From assembly GCF_024362695.1 (NCBI RefSeq), contig NC_065410.1:1050001-1114000 (forward strand): 64,000 bases of DNA, read 5' to 3'. A model generated the notes under the pieces. It did not search any database. It worked only from the letters and a program-made list of their open reading frames with translations, and was not told where the DNA came from. Below, one piece after another: positions 10,099-21,470 of this stretch. Positions within the stretch are counted from its first letter, which is position 1. Every line of letters starts with the position of its first letter. Source of the stretch: Pectinophora gossypiella. Its lineage: Eukaryota > Arthropoda > Insecta > Lepidoptera > Gelechiidae. A program made the translations under genes and the position numbers.

Positions 10099-11256
10099 GG
10101 GTAAGGTGGTGCAGGAGTGCGCACTTAAAGTTCAATTAGTTCTAAAAATAAAACAAAAGCAATTAGGAAAATCAACTCTATTAAATATTATACAGTAACT
10201 AATAGACTATTATTTGGAATATATTATTTTCATCTATAATAATTATCTTTGGACGTATTTCAATTAAATCACAAAATGAGATTTGCGCACTCTTACACTC
10301 AGGTGTGTGTAAGAGTGCGCTATGAGACGGATAAGAGTGCGCAGTTTATTTGTCCACGCAAAAGTCACATATGTAAGCTCCTACGCCTGTATACGCTGTA
10401 CATTTTTCATGCCACCAGTTTTTGCATCCGGAGCACTCAATCCAGTCTTCATCAATAGGTTTTTTATATATTACGTCGCACCCTCCAGATTTCCACTTTT
10501 TTATTTTGGGAGCATTCTTAGGCTTTTTAGGCGTCTTAAAATCTAATCGAGGCTTTTTTGGTATTTTGTTCTACTTTTATCGGAAATGTAAGATCATATC
10601 TTCCTGATTTGGTTGCAATTGAAGTTCTGAGCAACCTCTTTCTTAAAGTAGATACCGCAATTCCAAGAGATTTAGCAACCGATCTCTTACTTCACCTCCA
10701 TTGACGCGTTTACGAGCTTCTTCTTTCTAATAACGAAAGTGGTCAATTTTGTCGGTCAGTTTTCCTTTATCTTCTGGTAATGCTGCAAGTCAATAAAAAT
10801 TGCATAAAAAATAGAAATCACTAAAATATCCACCGTAGTGTAAGAGTACGCACGCGCCATCTTACACATCCTCGTAGTGCGCACTCTTACATTTTTTCTC
10901 AAATCGCAGTAATGACTTTACTAGCACCATCTCTGCGCAGCGATTATAATTATTTCTTTCGAGCTGCAAGTTGACAGGTTAGGTTGTTTAATAATTGTAA
11001 TCAAATACTTGTAGTGGGTTGTTTTTTGAAACAATCACACATTGAAATAGTTGATATTTAACATAAAAAGCATTAAAAAACTTCTGGCTTACCTGAGAGA
11101 CACAGTTTTCACTCAATCGCGATTATTTTTGGGGAGCGTAAACCGGCATAGTAGGTGTTCAAAACATGATTGAAATTAGCAGCAAATATCTTTCAGTTTT
11201 TGCACAGAGCCATATGCGCACTCTTATCGCCTGCGCACTCTTGCACCACCTTACCC
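10099..11256 (-). mobile_element. pogo-like Tc1/mariner transposon, defective
   Basis: The element is 1158 bp long with 25-bp terminal inverted repeats, gggtaaggtggtgca(g/a)gag..., at 10099-10123 and 11232-11256 (one mismatch). A TA duplication flanks it (10097-10098 and 11257-11258). The motif taagagtgcgca or its complement recurs near both ends (about 10284-10345, 10841-10890 and 11214-11245), as subterminal transposase-binding sites often do. The minus strand holds transposase remnants (next entry). It inserted into a SINE-2 copy. The class follows from the TA target, the TIRs and the HTH_psq-like remnant. Confidence 0.8.
10346..10680 (-). pseudogene. pogo-like transposase remnant
   Basis: Two pieces in different frames are visible. 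The upstream piece (about 10680 down to 10536) reads VAKSLGIAVSTLRKRL and later KSGRYDLTF, resembling the pipsqueak-type helix-turn-helix of pogo transposases. It stops at 10536-10538. The downstream piece (10537-10346) reads DEDWIECSGCKNWWHEKC and YICDFC, a PHD-like zinc finger found at the C-terminus of many pogo/jerky-type transposases, then a stop at 10346-10348. The catalytic DDE domain between them is missing, so this copy cannot encode an active transposase. Confidence 0.75.
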
Positions 11257-11258
11257 TA

Positions 11259-11304
11259 CTGGTGTTCAAACCAGCGTTTCTCTGGTTTCAACTTGATCAA
11301 GCAA
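11259..11304 (-). repeat. SINE-2 head remnant after pogo-like element
   Basis: The phrase ctggtgttcaaaccagcg is a decayed reverse complement of the SINE-2 B-box region and continues the copy that stops at 10096. It supports the TA target interpretation. Confidence 0.45.
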
Positions 11305-13214
11305 TAGGTATTTCATTCCACTGTCGAGGAACGAAACAATATACAAGCATTGAGGTCCTCAGTTTAATATCTCGGTAACTTCGAAACCTGTACTTTGACA
11401 TAATTCCGTGCGGTTTTTGCATAATTTCGACATGAAATCGCGTTTTGTCTAATGGCGGGACATTTCACCTGCCGTTTAGAAGCGAGATGGTATTTCTGAA
11501 CTGGTTTGGAAGTATGGAATTAATTTCGCCGGGATAAGTTTCCATTCTGAACAACCTTGGTTGTAAGTAAGGTTTAAAATGGGTTTTAACAAAATTAGTC
11601 CATGTTACCGTATTTTGGACGTGATTTGATTCTAAAGTATACTAAATGTAAAACTGTAAAAATAAATAAATAAATAAATACATATGGCTGCCGAAGCGGT
11701 GTACAGCCATTTAAGACTGAAGTAAGACACTGAGGGGGTGAAATCGGCGGCCGATACGAATTGGTGCGGGCGGAATGTTACCGTTCTATGCGTGGTGTTT
11801 GCCTACCCCAACAGTAAATAGGCATGATCCTAATATGTATCCCAACAAAAACATTTTCATGTAAAAATGTTGCCAAGACGAGATCATATCAATCACAATG
11901 TCAAAAAGTCATCAGATCCCATGTAGCGCCAAGTTTCTAAATCTACACATCCTAATTATACAAACTATAAGTTCACAAACTCTACACGTTAGGCAAAATA
12001 TAGGGCTTGGCCGTTTCTCACATTTATACAACCTTCTCGGACTTCTGTGTCAAACCGATTGACTCTCTGAGCAACCGACCTGACGGAAGTAATGTAACAC
12101 GTTTGCAACATGCAATATGTACGTATGTATGTCTGTTGCGCCGTGCGCGTGCCAGCCCCAACACCATCATGAGCGCATTTGGTGGACCTGTACGAATCGC
12201 CGCTGCTGAACCGCTGGATGCGATTGCACGCTGTTACATAGCTGCCCGCGGCTTCGGTGATTCGGGCCGGCCTCGTGTAGTTTATTTCAAAGTTGTCGTC
12301 TTTCGAATCTGTTACTGATACTAGGATAAGTTTTATACAAAATATTGACTAGTTTCTGAAATAAATATTTTGAATTTGTTACTGTTAAAACGTTTATGTT
12401 ACCCTCCAGTTTTTAGTATCCAAAACTTATATCTGTATTCAAAGATGTTAACTCGAATCTACTTCCACTCGACTCGGCCTCAGCCAAGTATATTGGTATT
12501 TAAAGTGAACATTTACGTCTTGAATACTTTACCCACTGGAGTCGAGCATATCATACTGCCGACATAATAATAATACGAAAATAATGACGTCATGCCTCTA
12601 CTCAAACAAAAATAAACGCTTATTTTCTTGTAAGCTCGATATAAGGTTGAGGCGCCACTCAGTGGATCAGCTTCATACAACAGCCCGAACACGCGGACTT
12701 GATGTGGATTATGTGAAGTTTATCAATGATTTTAGACTAAAATAAATAACTCCAAGGCGACAAATGTTTAGTTCCTAAGAGGCTAGACTATCTTGATTAA
12801 GATAGAATGATTATCCTTCAGATAATGTTCAAAACATTTTGGAAGCGATATCGCTGTCGTTGTATGACGCCCGTCCATAGTGCGCCAACAAAGAATAAAG
12901 AATAATACTAAGTATAGAACGGACCCTTTCCGCCCCGTACCAATTTGTTTCGCGCGTCAAGTTAGATTTACCTCACCCCCTCTGCGTCTCACTTTAATAT
13001 AAGTAGGCGTAAGTCGCTAAGAAATAACTGTCTTGATCTCGCGGTAAGATGGCACACGATTAGAATGAGATTTTTCTATGAAGTGTCCGGGGTGTGGCGC
13101 CACCTAAGAACACCTATTTTGAGCTGAGTTTAAGGTGTTTTTTAAAGTCGCCTAAGTCTAAGTGTTTCTTAAAGTCGACGGGGTAGAGGAAGGTTCGAGT
13201 TAACATTTTAGAAT
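11305..13214. other. Noncoding region with two copies of repeat G
   Basis: A related sequence occurs at about 11725-11805 (plus; gaattggtgcgggcggaatg) and 12885-13005 (minus; ccgccccgtaccaatttg). A third copy lies at 53130-53215. The GC-richer stretch 12140-12290 has a 103-codon frame beginning with TTG; inside it, an ATG at 12169 opens 49 codons of unknown character. I cannot support a gene. An AAATAAATAAATA run lies at 11660-11680. Confidence 0.4.
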
Positions 13215-13989
13215 GTTAGGGTGCATTTCCACCAGCGATGTGATATGCAGCTATGCTGCGAAGATGTGAAATCTACGCTACGAAACTATGTGACCTTTTC
13301 CACCAACACTAAGATATGTAGCTGTGCGAGGAAGATGTGCTGCGAAGATGCGCCTCTGCAAAGTAGCTGTGTTACGAGCTATGCTACGTATCCACAGCAC
13401 ACATCTATAGCTCCCATCCTTCCATATAAAAAAAACATATCTTAGTTGAATCCGTTTCCACCGGTGCTATGCTATGTGCACCAATGAATATGATTGGTGG
13501 ATATCAATCGCATCCTTAGCATTACAGCTATGCTGTGAAGATGTGAAATCTACGCTACGAAAATATGTGACCGTTTCCACCAATACTACGCTAGGTAGCT
13601 GTACGAGAAAGTTGCGCATCTCGTCAGGGTAAAAAGCTGAACAACAATTCATCTTCCTCCATGAGTTCTTCTTCGCTCATTGCGAGATATAAAATAACTT
13701 TTTGCTTCCACGATGGCATGTCTCCTTTCAGCGAAAAACGCGGGCATACTGCAAGCATTCCCGATGGCTCATAGCAAGCATCTATAGCACGCATCCATAG
13801 CACGCATCCATAGCACGCATCCATAGCAGACATCCATATCACGCATCTTTCCATATAAAAAAACACATCTTAGTTGAATCCGTTTCCACCAGTGCTAAGC
13901 TATGTGCACCAATTACTATGATTGGTGGATATCAAACGCATCCATAGCATCGTAGCATAGCAAATCTCTGGTGGAAAAGCACCCTAACG
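13215..13989. mobile_element. TIR element with internal minisatellite
   Basis: About 775 bp, bounded by 21-bp inverted repeats gttagggtgc(a/t)tttccaccag (13215-13235 and 13969-13989). Internal blocks such as gaaatctacgctacgaaa occur twice, and a 14-bp unit around agcacgcatccat is repeated about four times near 13785-13850. No transposase frame is present, so it is non-autonomous. The superfamily was not determined. A minus-strand 80-residue frame is a product of the internal repeat. Confidence 0.7.
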
Positions 13990-14165
13990 CTGCGTTTCAA
14001 TTGACGCGGAGATGAGCGGAGATGTGCAGGAATCAACCAATCACCGTGAGGGAGAGAGTGAAAGAGCGTCTTCGTTTTTCGCTCTCTCGAACGCTGTGAT
14101 CGGTCAAATCCGCAAATCTCCGCTCTTCTCCGCCCATCTCCGCGTCAGTGGAAACCCGGCCTTAG
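13985..14165. mobile_element. Small MITE abutting previous TIR element
   Basis: About 180 bp with inverted ends of some 36 bp. The left end contains tgacgcggagatgagcgg and the right end the complement of tgacgcggagatgggcgg. It begins at the ctaac that closes the preceding element, so the two share a junction. It has no coding capacity. The ends resemble PIF/Harbinger-type MITEs by my recollection, which is not verified. Confidence 0.65.
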
Positions 14166-14654
14166 TGTCTCCGGACCGTCCAACTTTTCCGCTAAGTACG
14201 TGCGAAAGGAATGATGCAAATTAGCACCGTTACAACTAAGCACTTAGTTTTGTGCAACAAGTGCCGACTTACTTTCTGTCAACTTGCTCTTAGGTCAAAC
14301 ATTGTAGTTGAATGGATTTTTTAACCTTAATATTTTTTTGCAGCTTATTTCCAGCAGTTGTGAGAAGCTGCAGTAGTTTTAGGCGGATGAGACGTTCGCT
14401 ATGTAAAAAATGACTATCGATGTGTAACTATGTAACCATTGATGGTCCTGTAACTATTACTATTACCTAGCCGAACGTCAGTAACCGCTCTGTTGAACTA
14501 TTATTGCCCTATAACACGATTGGCATATCTTTACTGGCAACTCAATTTTATGGTCTACTGGAGGATTGCGAATAATTCAGACGTATACTATTCTGACTTG
14601 ACTCTAGCTTAAATAGTTGAGAAGGCTTTATATGCTAGTTACTGTTATGCTACA

Positions 14655-14935
14655 TCTTCTTCTATCGTGTGGGTTGTGACGTGGATTACCAACCCCATCA
14701 ACCCTAGTGTCAGGGTTATTATTGAGCCGCCATAGGCCCCTGACATGACTCATGTAACGACTGCGTACTTACATCAGTAAGTAATAACCGGCACCAACAG
14801 TTTTACGTGCCTTCCGATGCACTGATTATCTTACTTTTGGACAATCAGGTGATCAGCCTGTAATATTCTAACCAAACTAGCTCTAACTCGGGACCTCCGG
14901 ATTGTGAGCACATCGCTCAACCAGTGGTTTGATAA
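14655..14935 (-). repeat. SINE-1, minus strand
   Basis: Reverse complement from the tail (cttcttctatcgtgtgggtt) through the body to the head (gggacctccggattgtgagc). The B-box region is partly deleted near 14880-14895. Confidence 0.75.
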
Positions 14936-14984
14936 AGATCTTGCTGGCTGATCTCCAGGTTATCCGAAATGACGATGATCTGTT

Positions 14985-15115
14985 AAGCCACTGACACGCT
15001 GATGTAAGTACATAGACATTACATGACTCATGTCAGGGGCCTTTGGCAGCTTAATAATAACCCTGACACCAGGATTGCTGAAGTCATCCACCTCACAACC
15101 AACACGATTGGAGGT
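14985..15115 (+). repeat. SINE-1 3' fragment, plus strand
   Basis: Contains catgactcatgtcaggggcc and a decayed cacaaccaacacgattgg tail. It lies next to the minus copy, giving an inverted pair of SINE-1 fragments. Confidence 0.6.
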
Positions 15116-15654
15116 CATGCGAAATCTATTAAACTGGATACATTATTCGTTTCGTAGAATTTATATCAGTATTCAATCACCGTAAAACGGGATATATCCA
15201 CCCACATATTTTATAAATTATGCCCGCAAATATACGTCGTAGCTATGACGCATTTTGAATATTTGCTCTCTCTTTACTTTCCCTGCATTTTTACGCTACA
15301 TCCTCTTTGAAATACTTGAAATACTTACGGAGGGGGATTTAAGGAGGGCGCACGGAACTTCCAACAACTCCTTAAAGGAATTTCAAGTGCGTGTATGTAT
15401 TTAATGTACTGTGAAAAAGTAACAATAAATTTCACAACGGGATATAAATCTTGCTTGTAAGATGAAGGGATGTTATTTTAGTTGGTTATTGCAGTTGTAC
15501 GGGAGTTTGCGTGACTGCCTGTTAGGGTGCGAGATATAATAACAATATAGTGTATCTACCCCTTTATATAGAGGTTGTTTTAGGTCAACGAACTATTATG
15601 AGCGAAACAACAATACTTTGTTGTGTCTACACAAGAAAAATTTAACATAATCTA
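15116..15654. other. Unassigned noncoding DNA
   Basis: No recurring repeat or coding frame was recognised. CATA microsatellites begin at the right end. Confidence 0.35.
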
Positions 15655-15679
15655 ATGGGTAAATGGCTTCATATCATTT

Positions 15680-15960
15680 AACTAAGCACGTACATACATA
15701 CATACATACATAAACTCACGCCCGTAATCCCTAATGGGGTGGGCAGAGCCACAAGTAATCAAAGACAACTTGCAGCCACTGTTGATACGATGTCGTAAGC
15801 TGGATATGATGAACCTTATGGTGATAAGGGATCAGCCTATCGCCCATAACATTAGTCCATCATGTTAGAGGACACAATCCCTCTGTCAGTTTTTACGACA
15901 TGCCCGGGAAGACAAGCAGCTGAACGTTTTCTATGTTTTTTATTTGCTCCCAGAATAGCA
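15680..15960 (-). repeat. Repeat R3 (lepidopteran LINE/SINE tail type)
   Basis: Starts after a (CATA)n run, then aaactcacgcccgtaatccc, ggggtgggcagagcc and, further on, gacatgcccgggaagacaag. Parts recur at 9419-9470 and 46187-46232. I recall this type as an abundant lepidopteran repeat. The CATA run on the left suggests that its transcript runs on the minus strand. Confidence 0.5.
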
Positions 15961-16242
15961 TAGAAGCAAACTAAGCACGTATCAAAAGAAAAATTAAAGG
16001 TGAACTTTCTATTACAAATAAGCTAAATTCTTTGTCACACTTTTGTTGGTATAATTGGCTTTCAATCCTATGTTGTGTACAAATTGTTAAATAACTAAAT
16101 AATAATGAAATAACACTAGTAACCCTGATACGGGGGTTAATGAGGTCGATCATTCATCTCACAACTCACGCGAGAGAAATGATGAGAAAATCAAAGTTTG
16201 CCAAGATTACAAAATGCTCATATTTTTTCTCCTATCAATTGA

Positions 16243-16431
16243 AATCAGAATCATTTATTCAACTATATTATACGTCATTTCGCAAGGTTTTATGGCTGAG
16301 GAGAAGAAATGTCAAGAAACTGCAACAACAACACATATTTTAAATCAATGAGGGTTTACGTTGCAAGTTATTTAATTCCTAGGGGAACACATTTCTATCA
16401 TATAATTTAGGTAATCATTATTAATAATAAA
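16243..16431 (-). repeat. Repeat R2 (tgattc-tailed), minus strand
   Basis: The R2 family ends in aataaatgattctgatt on its own strand. Here the complement aatcagaatcatttattcaa is at the left, followed by cgcaaggttttatggctgag. Other copies: 17153-17395, 20455-20710, 26937-27218, 39020-39265 and 41090-41335. The short tgattc tail suggests a LINE 3' UTR or a LINE-mobilised SINE. No coding part is seen. Confidence 0.6.
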
Positions 16432-16433
16432 TT

Positions 16434-16490
16434 GTGGTAGCCACATCCAACGCGAGATGAACAAAGTACCCACGCTTCACAGAACATGGC
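16434..16490 (-). repeat. SINE-2 fragment
   Basis: The phrases agccacatccaacgcgagat and gaacaaagtacccacgcttc match the 3' part of SINE-2 on the minus strand. Confidence 0.5.
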
Positions 16491-17082
16491 TTACACATTT
16501 TTACAATGATCAGACTATCACTGTCTTGCGTCACTTTGTCACAACGAGTGATAAATTAACTTCTACACATATACCGATTTCACAGAACACCACAAACATT
16601 CCTTTTTCTGTGCCCCAAATCCCCACTTCGCGGAGGGCTAACCTCGAGAGGGAAAAGTGACTGATCGCTTTTCATAAAATCCGCCAGGCTTAACGAGTTT
16701 GGACCGAGAACTTTTACCGTTTGCGCTAAATACGCAGCGTGCCATTTGTTTAAGTCGTAGAGGTGTGATAAATCGATTCCGGATACTTACAGACGGAAAT
16801 ACGGATTCTCATTTGCCTAAATTTGAAAGGTAGGGGGAAATAATTTTGTAGAGGAGTCCGTGGCCTAGTGAGGGACCAGGTTATAGCTTACAACCCAGTA
16901 AAAAGCCAGTGGCTTATAAAGAAGCCTACCTGAATGTAACTCTGGCAATTGGTGACCAATTAACCCCTTCAACAACCCGCAATGAAACAGCCAGATGGAA
17001 TATTTTTAGTGGAAGGCGTTTCCGCGTGACTAATATCAATGCAGAACTGGCAAACATTGTCTTCAATATCCTTCTTCTCAAG

Positions 17083-17152
17083 AATAAGCTCACAACTATA
17101 TCCCAAGTGGGGTAGTCAGAGGCACATCCACGTCTCACCGAGCGAGTATCGA
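17083..17152 (-). repeat. SINE-2 3' fragment
   Basis: Contains ctcacaactatatcccaagt and gtagtcagaggcacatcc, the complement of the SINE-2 3' end. It directly abuts the R2 copy that follows. Confidence 0.6.
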
Positions 17153-17395
17153 AATCAGAATCATTTATTCAACGTAATTATCATAGATAAACTTATTGAT
17201 GGTCAATTTAACATTTTTGAATCTACTTCATTTCTCAAGATGTTATGAGTGTCTGAAGAGCAGAAATGACAAACTGCAACATAATAATATCTTTTAAATC
17301 AATGTAGGTGTTCATGTGAAGGTATTGAATAACTAGAGGAACACATTTATTTTAATAGCAAGCATTTTTATCATTTACCTAAAATCATTGACACA
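17153..17395 (-). repeat. Repeat R2, minus strand
   Basis: The left edge is aatcagaatcatttattcaa. The body includes acttattgatggtcaattta and gaaatgacaaactgcaac, matching the copies at 39020-39265 and 26937-27218. It extends into ggaacacatttattt at the right. Confidence 0.65.
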
Positions 17396-17639
17396 CAGGG
17401 TCCACATAATAATATCAGCGTCGTGGTTCACGCTGCGACTTGTGCTGAGTGAGGCCCTTTTAACTCAGGACGTCCACCACCACCTTAAATGATCATTTCG
17501 ACAAACATCCGTCTTGCTTTTTTTGTAATTGTTAAGTGTTTCTAACGTTATAAGAGAATGGCAATGAACAGTCAATAAATTTGTTACCTATGGTGGCGAT
17601 AGCGAAATAGTTTTTTCACCTTAAGTTCATGTGATGTTT

Positions 17640-18060
17640 CTTTCTTTCTTTCTATGTGTGTCTGTCTGTTTGTTTGTCCGTCTGTCAGGGCAAAACGCAG
17701 CGACGAATTTCCGTGATTTTTAAGTGGAGAAAGATGAAGAGTGACATAGACTACTTTTTGTCTCGTTTTAACTACCTAAATGGAGATGGAATTTTCTAAG
17801 AAGCATCCGCAATTTTCAAGGTAGAAATCTAAATATTGGTATTCGGATTTATTTGTGACTAACAAAAACATCGTGCATCCTTTTTTATTCAAATCTGTTC
17901 CCAACCCCTTAAAAGAGGAGGTGAAATTTAATATGGGACTTTCCGCAGTTTTCAGGGTAGGAAGCTAAAAATTTGTTCAATAGGAAAGGGGGACCGTGGT
18001 ACCCCGAATTTAACGCTAGCGAAACCGCGGGATAAAGCTATAAAGAATAGTTGCATTGGT
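17640..18060 (+). repeat. Lepidopteran repeat R4
   Basis: Begins with a CTTT/CTGT-type simple run. It continues with gcgacgaatttccgtgattt and tgacatagactactttttgt and ends in acgctagcgaaaccgcggg. From memory this is a very common lepidopteran interspersed repeat, usually ending agcgaagccgcgggcaaaag. No frame or inverted ends are visible. A short relative may lie near 52050-52085. Confidence 0.55.
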
Positions 18061-18118
18061 TTTAATTCTAGTAAGATAAGTATATTATTTTATACGAGTA
18101 TGTACTTATAACTTAACA

Positions 18119-18434
18119 CCTCCGTGGTCCAGTGGTTTAAGCGTTGGGCTTACGATCCAGAGGTCCGGGTACAAATCTCGGTGGGGACACATAACGAAAA
18201 TAACTTTGTGATCCCTAGTTGGTTATAGGAGGTTACAGGCTGATCACCTGATTGTCCGAAAGAAAAATGATCCGTGCTTCGGAAGGCACGTTAAGCCGTT
18301 GGTCCCGGTACTACTTACTGATGTAGTCGTTACATGAGCCATGTCAAGGGCCTTTTGCGGCTTAATAGTAACTTTGACACCAGGGTTGATGGGGGTCGGT
18401 AATCCACGTCACAACTCACACGATAGAAGAAGAA
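18119..18434 (+). repeat. SINE-1, full length but diverged
   Basis: Head tccgtggtccagtggtttaa with a mutated B box (ggtacaaatctc), then the body, central block and an acacgatagaagaagaag tail. The B-box mutation suggests an old copy that could not now be transcribed by Pol III. Confidence 0.8.
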
Positions 18435-18724
18435 GTATTAAATACACTCATACAGTCAGATATGTTTATTTTATTAACGGTTTACCATTTGTTCAACTTG
18501 TGGAGGTGTGATAAATTGATTCAGGATGCCTACAGAACGTAAATACGGAATCTCATTTGTCTAAATTTGAATGTTAAGGAAAATAACGCCGAACAGTTAT
18601 TGGTTCGAAAAACATGTCAAGAAAATTCGTAGAAAATTTCAAGCGTGAAATATATTAGAATACTCGGCCAAACAGTAAATTTGTGAAAGCATAAATTATG
18701 TTAAAATGGCGGTTACAAAAAAAT

Positions 18725-18998
18725 TGTATTGTCGAATTTGTTCTCCAATTCATGTTTGGATCATAAATGATTATCATGCGCTCAGCGGTGAAGAAAAACA
18801 TCGCAAGGAAAATCACATTCCCGAGAAATACATTTTTGGAGGTATGTGACTTAAGCTGTATTGGGCTGGTTTTCCCTTCACGGATTGGAAGGTCAGACAG
18901 GCAGTCGCTTTCGTAAAAAATCGGACCTGTAAAATCTTCAGGATAGGTAAGCGGACCCCGTGAAAAACGGGATAATGCGAAGGAGATGATGATGGCGT
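18725..18998 (+). repeat. SINE-4, 3' two-thirds
   Basis: Contains attcatgtttggatcataaa, ggtcagacaggcagtcgct and ggacctgtaaaatcttcagg, ending ggagatgatgatgg. The tRNA-like head seen at 44700-44808 and 21471 is missing here. The 129-residue minus frame over this segment is a shadow. Confidence 0.7.
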
Positions 18999-19044
18999 CA
19001 AAGATAAATTTTAAAATGCTTTCGCTCCCAATGCCTCTAATCAT

Positions 19045-19205
19045 TCGTTTTTTTTTTATTTATTTATTTGGCTCACAAAACAGGTTGTGATTACAACACT
19101 AAAAATAGGTACAAAAAAATAATGTTTTGAACTAGATCCCAGCCCAAGACATGTGTGCTCAGCGTAGCCAAATATTACGAAGCTTGTACGGTATGTTTGT
19201 TGCGG
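19045..19205 (-). mobile_element. Possible LINE 3' tail, minus strand
   Basis: A T-run plus atttatttatttggctcac is followed by caggttgtgattacaac. This layout resembles a minus-strand LINE 3' UTR. No coding remnant is seen. Confidence 0.35.
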
Positions 19206-19463
19206 CATCTAGTTTTACAAAATACATAAAACGTAAATGTACCAGGTGCATTACCTGTTGCATTACACAAACAATGCATTAATTCTTTACCGGATGAGAC
19301 TGTCCAAATCGACGCCAGCTATCCTGAGGGAAACTTCGGACGGAACCAGCTACTAGATGGTTCGATTAGTCTTTCGCCCCTATACCCAGTTCCGACGATC
19401 GATTTGCACGTCAGAATCGCTACGGTCCTCCATCAGGGTTTCCCCTGACTTCGACCTGACCAG

Positions 19464-19520
19464 GCATGGTTGACACCATGGTATTTCACCTCACAACCCA
19501 CACGACAAAAGAAGAAGAAC
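19464..19520 (+). repeat. SINE-1 tail fragment
   Basis: The tail cctcacaacccacacgacaa with agaagaagaa is present without the rest of the element. Confidence 0.55.
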
Positions 19521-19948
19521 ACGAAGATACAAATATACGTCGTTAAAAATAAAACCCAGTGAATCTAATTACGTGGTTTGGCTGTGGGAGCGGTGTGTGA
19601 ATCTTTACAAAGTCAGTGGTGTAAACTTAATAATTATTTCAACAAAAAACAAGTGAATAACCTGTGGCCACCCTTACTAATTATTTGCAAAGCCAGACTT
19701 CCTTGAAGGAAGTTGGATATTAAATAAAATACCTACTTAAAGTTGGAATAAAAGACTACTACTGCGGTAGACGTTGCGTCAGAAGTTTTAAGCAGCTCCG
19801 TAACTAGCTAACTGGGGAAATTAGCTCTGTTACTATCAAAGAAACTCAGAGATAGTCAATCTAGCGAAAAGTTCTTTATCATAATCCCAGAAGATTGCTG
19901 AGGAAAAATATGAGTATAGATGACTGATGACTGAGTCACCGTTGTCTT

Positions 19949-20183
19949 TTGGTTCACCGGCTTGCTTTGCGGGGTCGCCGGTTTGAACCCCGGTACGGGA
20001 ATTGCACCAATGAGTTACTAATTTATCTTAAGTGCAGTTTTCACTAATACAGTTGGCTCGACCATTATAGACGGCGACACGGCTCGCCACATATGACGCT
20101 GGTCTAACGGGAAGCTCAGTGAAGAGGGGGTATTTAGTTCATCTTGCGATGGATGTAACTCTGACTACCCCAACTGGGATATC
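19949..20183 (+). repeat. SINE-2, full length
   Basis: The best-oriented SINE-2 copy. Its head tggttcaccggcttgctttg leads to a B box (ggtttgaaccccgg), then gcaccaatgagttactaatt, a block with gctggtctaacgggaagctc and a 3' end ctgactaccccaactggga. It looks tRNA-derived from the B box. Minus-strand copies are more frequent in this window. Confidence 0.75.
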
Positions 20184-20454
20184 CCAGTTAACATTTTTGA
20201 ATCAACTATATAGTTGTGAGCTTATACTATGTTATGTTAATATGGCGTCTTCGCATAATAAATAAAATATTGAACCCGATACATTTATGAAAACATCATG
20301 TATGTACGTAAAAATGTATCTCTCTTTCCGAGAAACTGTGAAAGGCATACTTTACAATACAAGAAATAAAATTAAATCGTTATTGAAAATTCTAGGTAAA
20401 GTAAATTAAATTCATCTTTTTTTGGGTTTTTACAATAAAATATCAGATAATATT

Positions 20455-20710
20455 TTGAATTTTTCAGAAAATAAATTTAAAGCTCACGTGAAGCTTACTT
20501 TATTTAAAAAGCTTGTTATGAGATTAATGATTACCTAAGTGATAAAAATGCCTGGAATTAAATGTGTTCCTTTAGTTATTAAATAACTTGTAATGAACAT
20601 TGATTTAAAAGATGTGTTGCTGTTGCATTTTCTTGTATTTTTTTCTCCTCAACGTAAACCTTGCGAAATGACGTAAATTCAACAAGTTCATCCATGACAA
20701 TTACGTTGAA
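20455..20710 (+). repeat. Repeat R2, plus strand
   Basis: Runs from aaagctcacgtgaagcttac through gatgtgttgctgttgcattt to acgttgaataaatgattctg. A second short R2 end occurs at 20842-20872 (gaataaatgattctgatttt), perhaps a partial duplication or a second insertion. Confidence 0.65.
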
Positions 20711-21216
20711 TAAATGATTCTGAGGATTTGATCACAGTCCGTGCGCAAGTTTTTGTCTCTACTTGGAGTATGTGACCAGCAGAGACAGGTAGACAAATAC
20801 TAATGGGCGAAATGCGCCCAACTTGTCTTGTACCCATGACAATTACTTTGAATAAATGATTCTGATTTTGATTCCCATCCAAACAATTGACCGTACTTAC
20901 ATTTGTTTAACTTTGTCAATCGGTAGCAACCCAGCAGCGCCGCAATAAATGGATTTTGCAATGCAATCTGAGAACAAATAAAGCAAATGACTGTTAACCG
21001 ACCTCCGATAGAAACTGCAAGTCAAACTATATCCGTGATAGGACAATAATTGGTGAAACTGGCAAACCAGGCTATTGCCGGCTTTGTTCGGGATATTGGA
21101 TATTCGAATATCCGACATTATGGACGTCTGCATAATGATGACATAGATTGGAAAATCTGGACTTGATGTGGATCCGGTGCAGTGTATGGTTCACTCTCGT
21201 CCCGGCTTGACAAGAA

Positions 21217-21378
21217 CTGGGGGGTTAAAATGGCCACATCGAAGCAATTTATCTAAGAAAGCAATATTGCTATTTGACATTGGTTTGCATTGCGCACTTA
21301 CTTTTATATGCGCAAATGAAAATTGCAATATTGGTTTCTTAGGTGAATTGCTTCGTTGTGGCCATTTTAACCCCCCTG
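21217..21378. mobile_element. MITE-1, palindromic
   Basis: A nearly palindromic element of about 162 bp. Its ends are ctggggggttaaaatggcca and the complement cattttaacccccctg, and its interior contains gcaatattgctatttgac and tgcgcacttacttttatatg. Two more copies are at 26453-26600 and 53486-53637. It has no coding capacity. The superfamily is unknown. Confidence 0.75.
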
Positions 21379-21470
21379 TTGTCACCTTATTACATTACAC
21401 CTTATGTCAATCTAATACATTTTTATCACCGATTGTGACAATACTAACGTTTGCCTCTTACTTTGTTGTC

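Noticed and set aside
12007..12318. A 103-codon host gene
   Set aside because: It starts with TTG and has no recognised motif or credible splice signals. The GC-rich part explains the open frame.
13624..13866. A protein rich in DACYGC-type repeats on the minus strand
   Set aside because: It is a translation of the 14-bp minisatellite inside a non-autonomous TIR element.
18655..19044. A 129-codon minus-strand frame
   Set aside because: It overlaps a SINE-4 copy and has no known domain.
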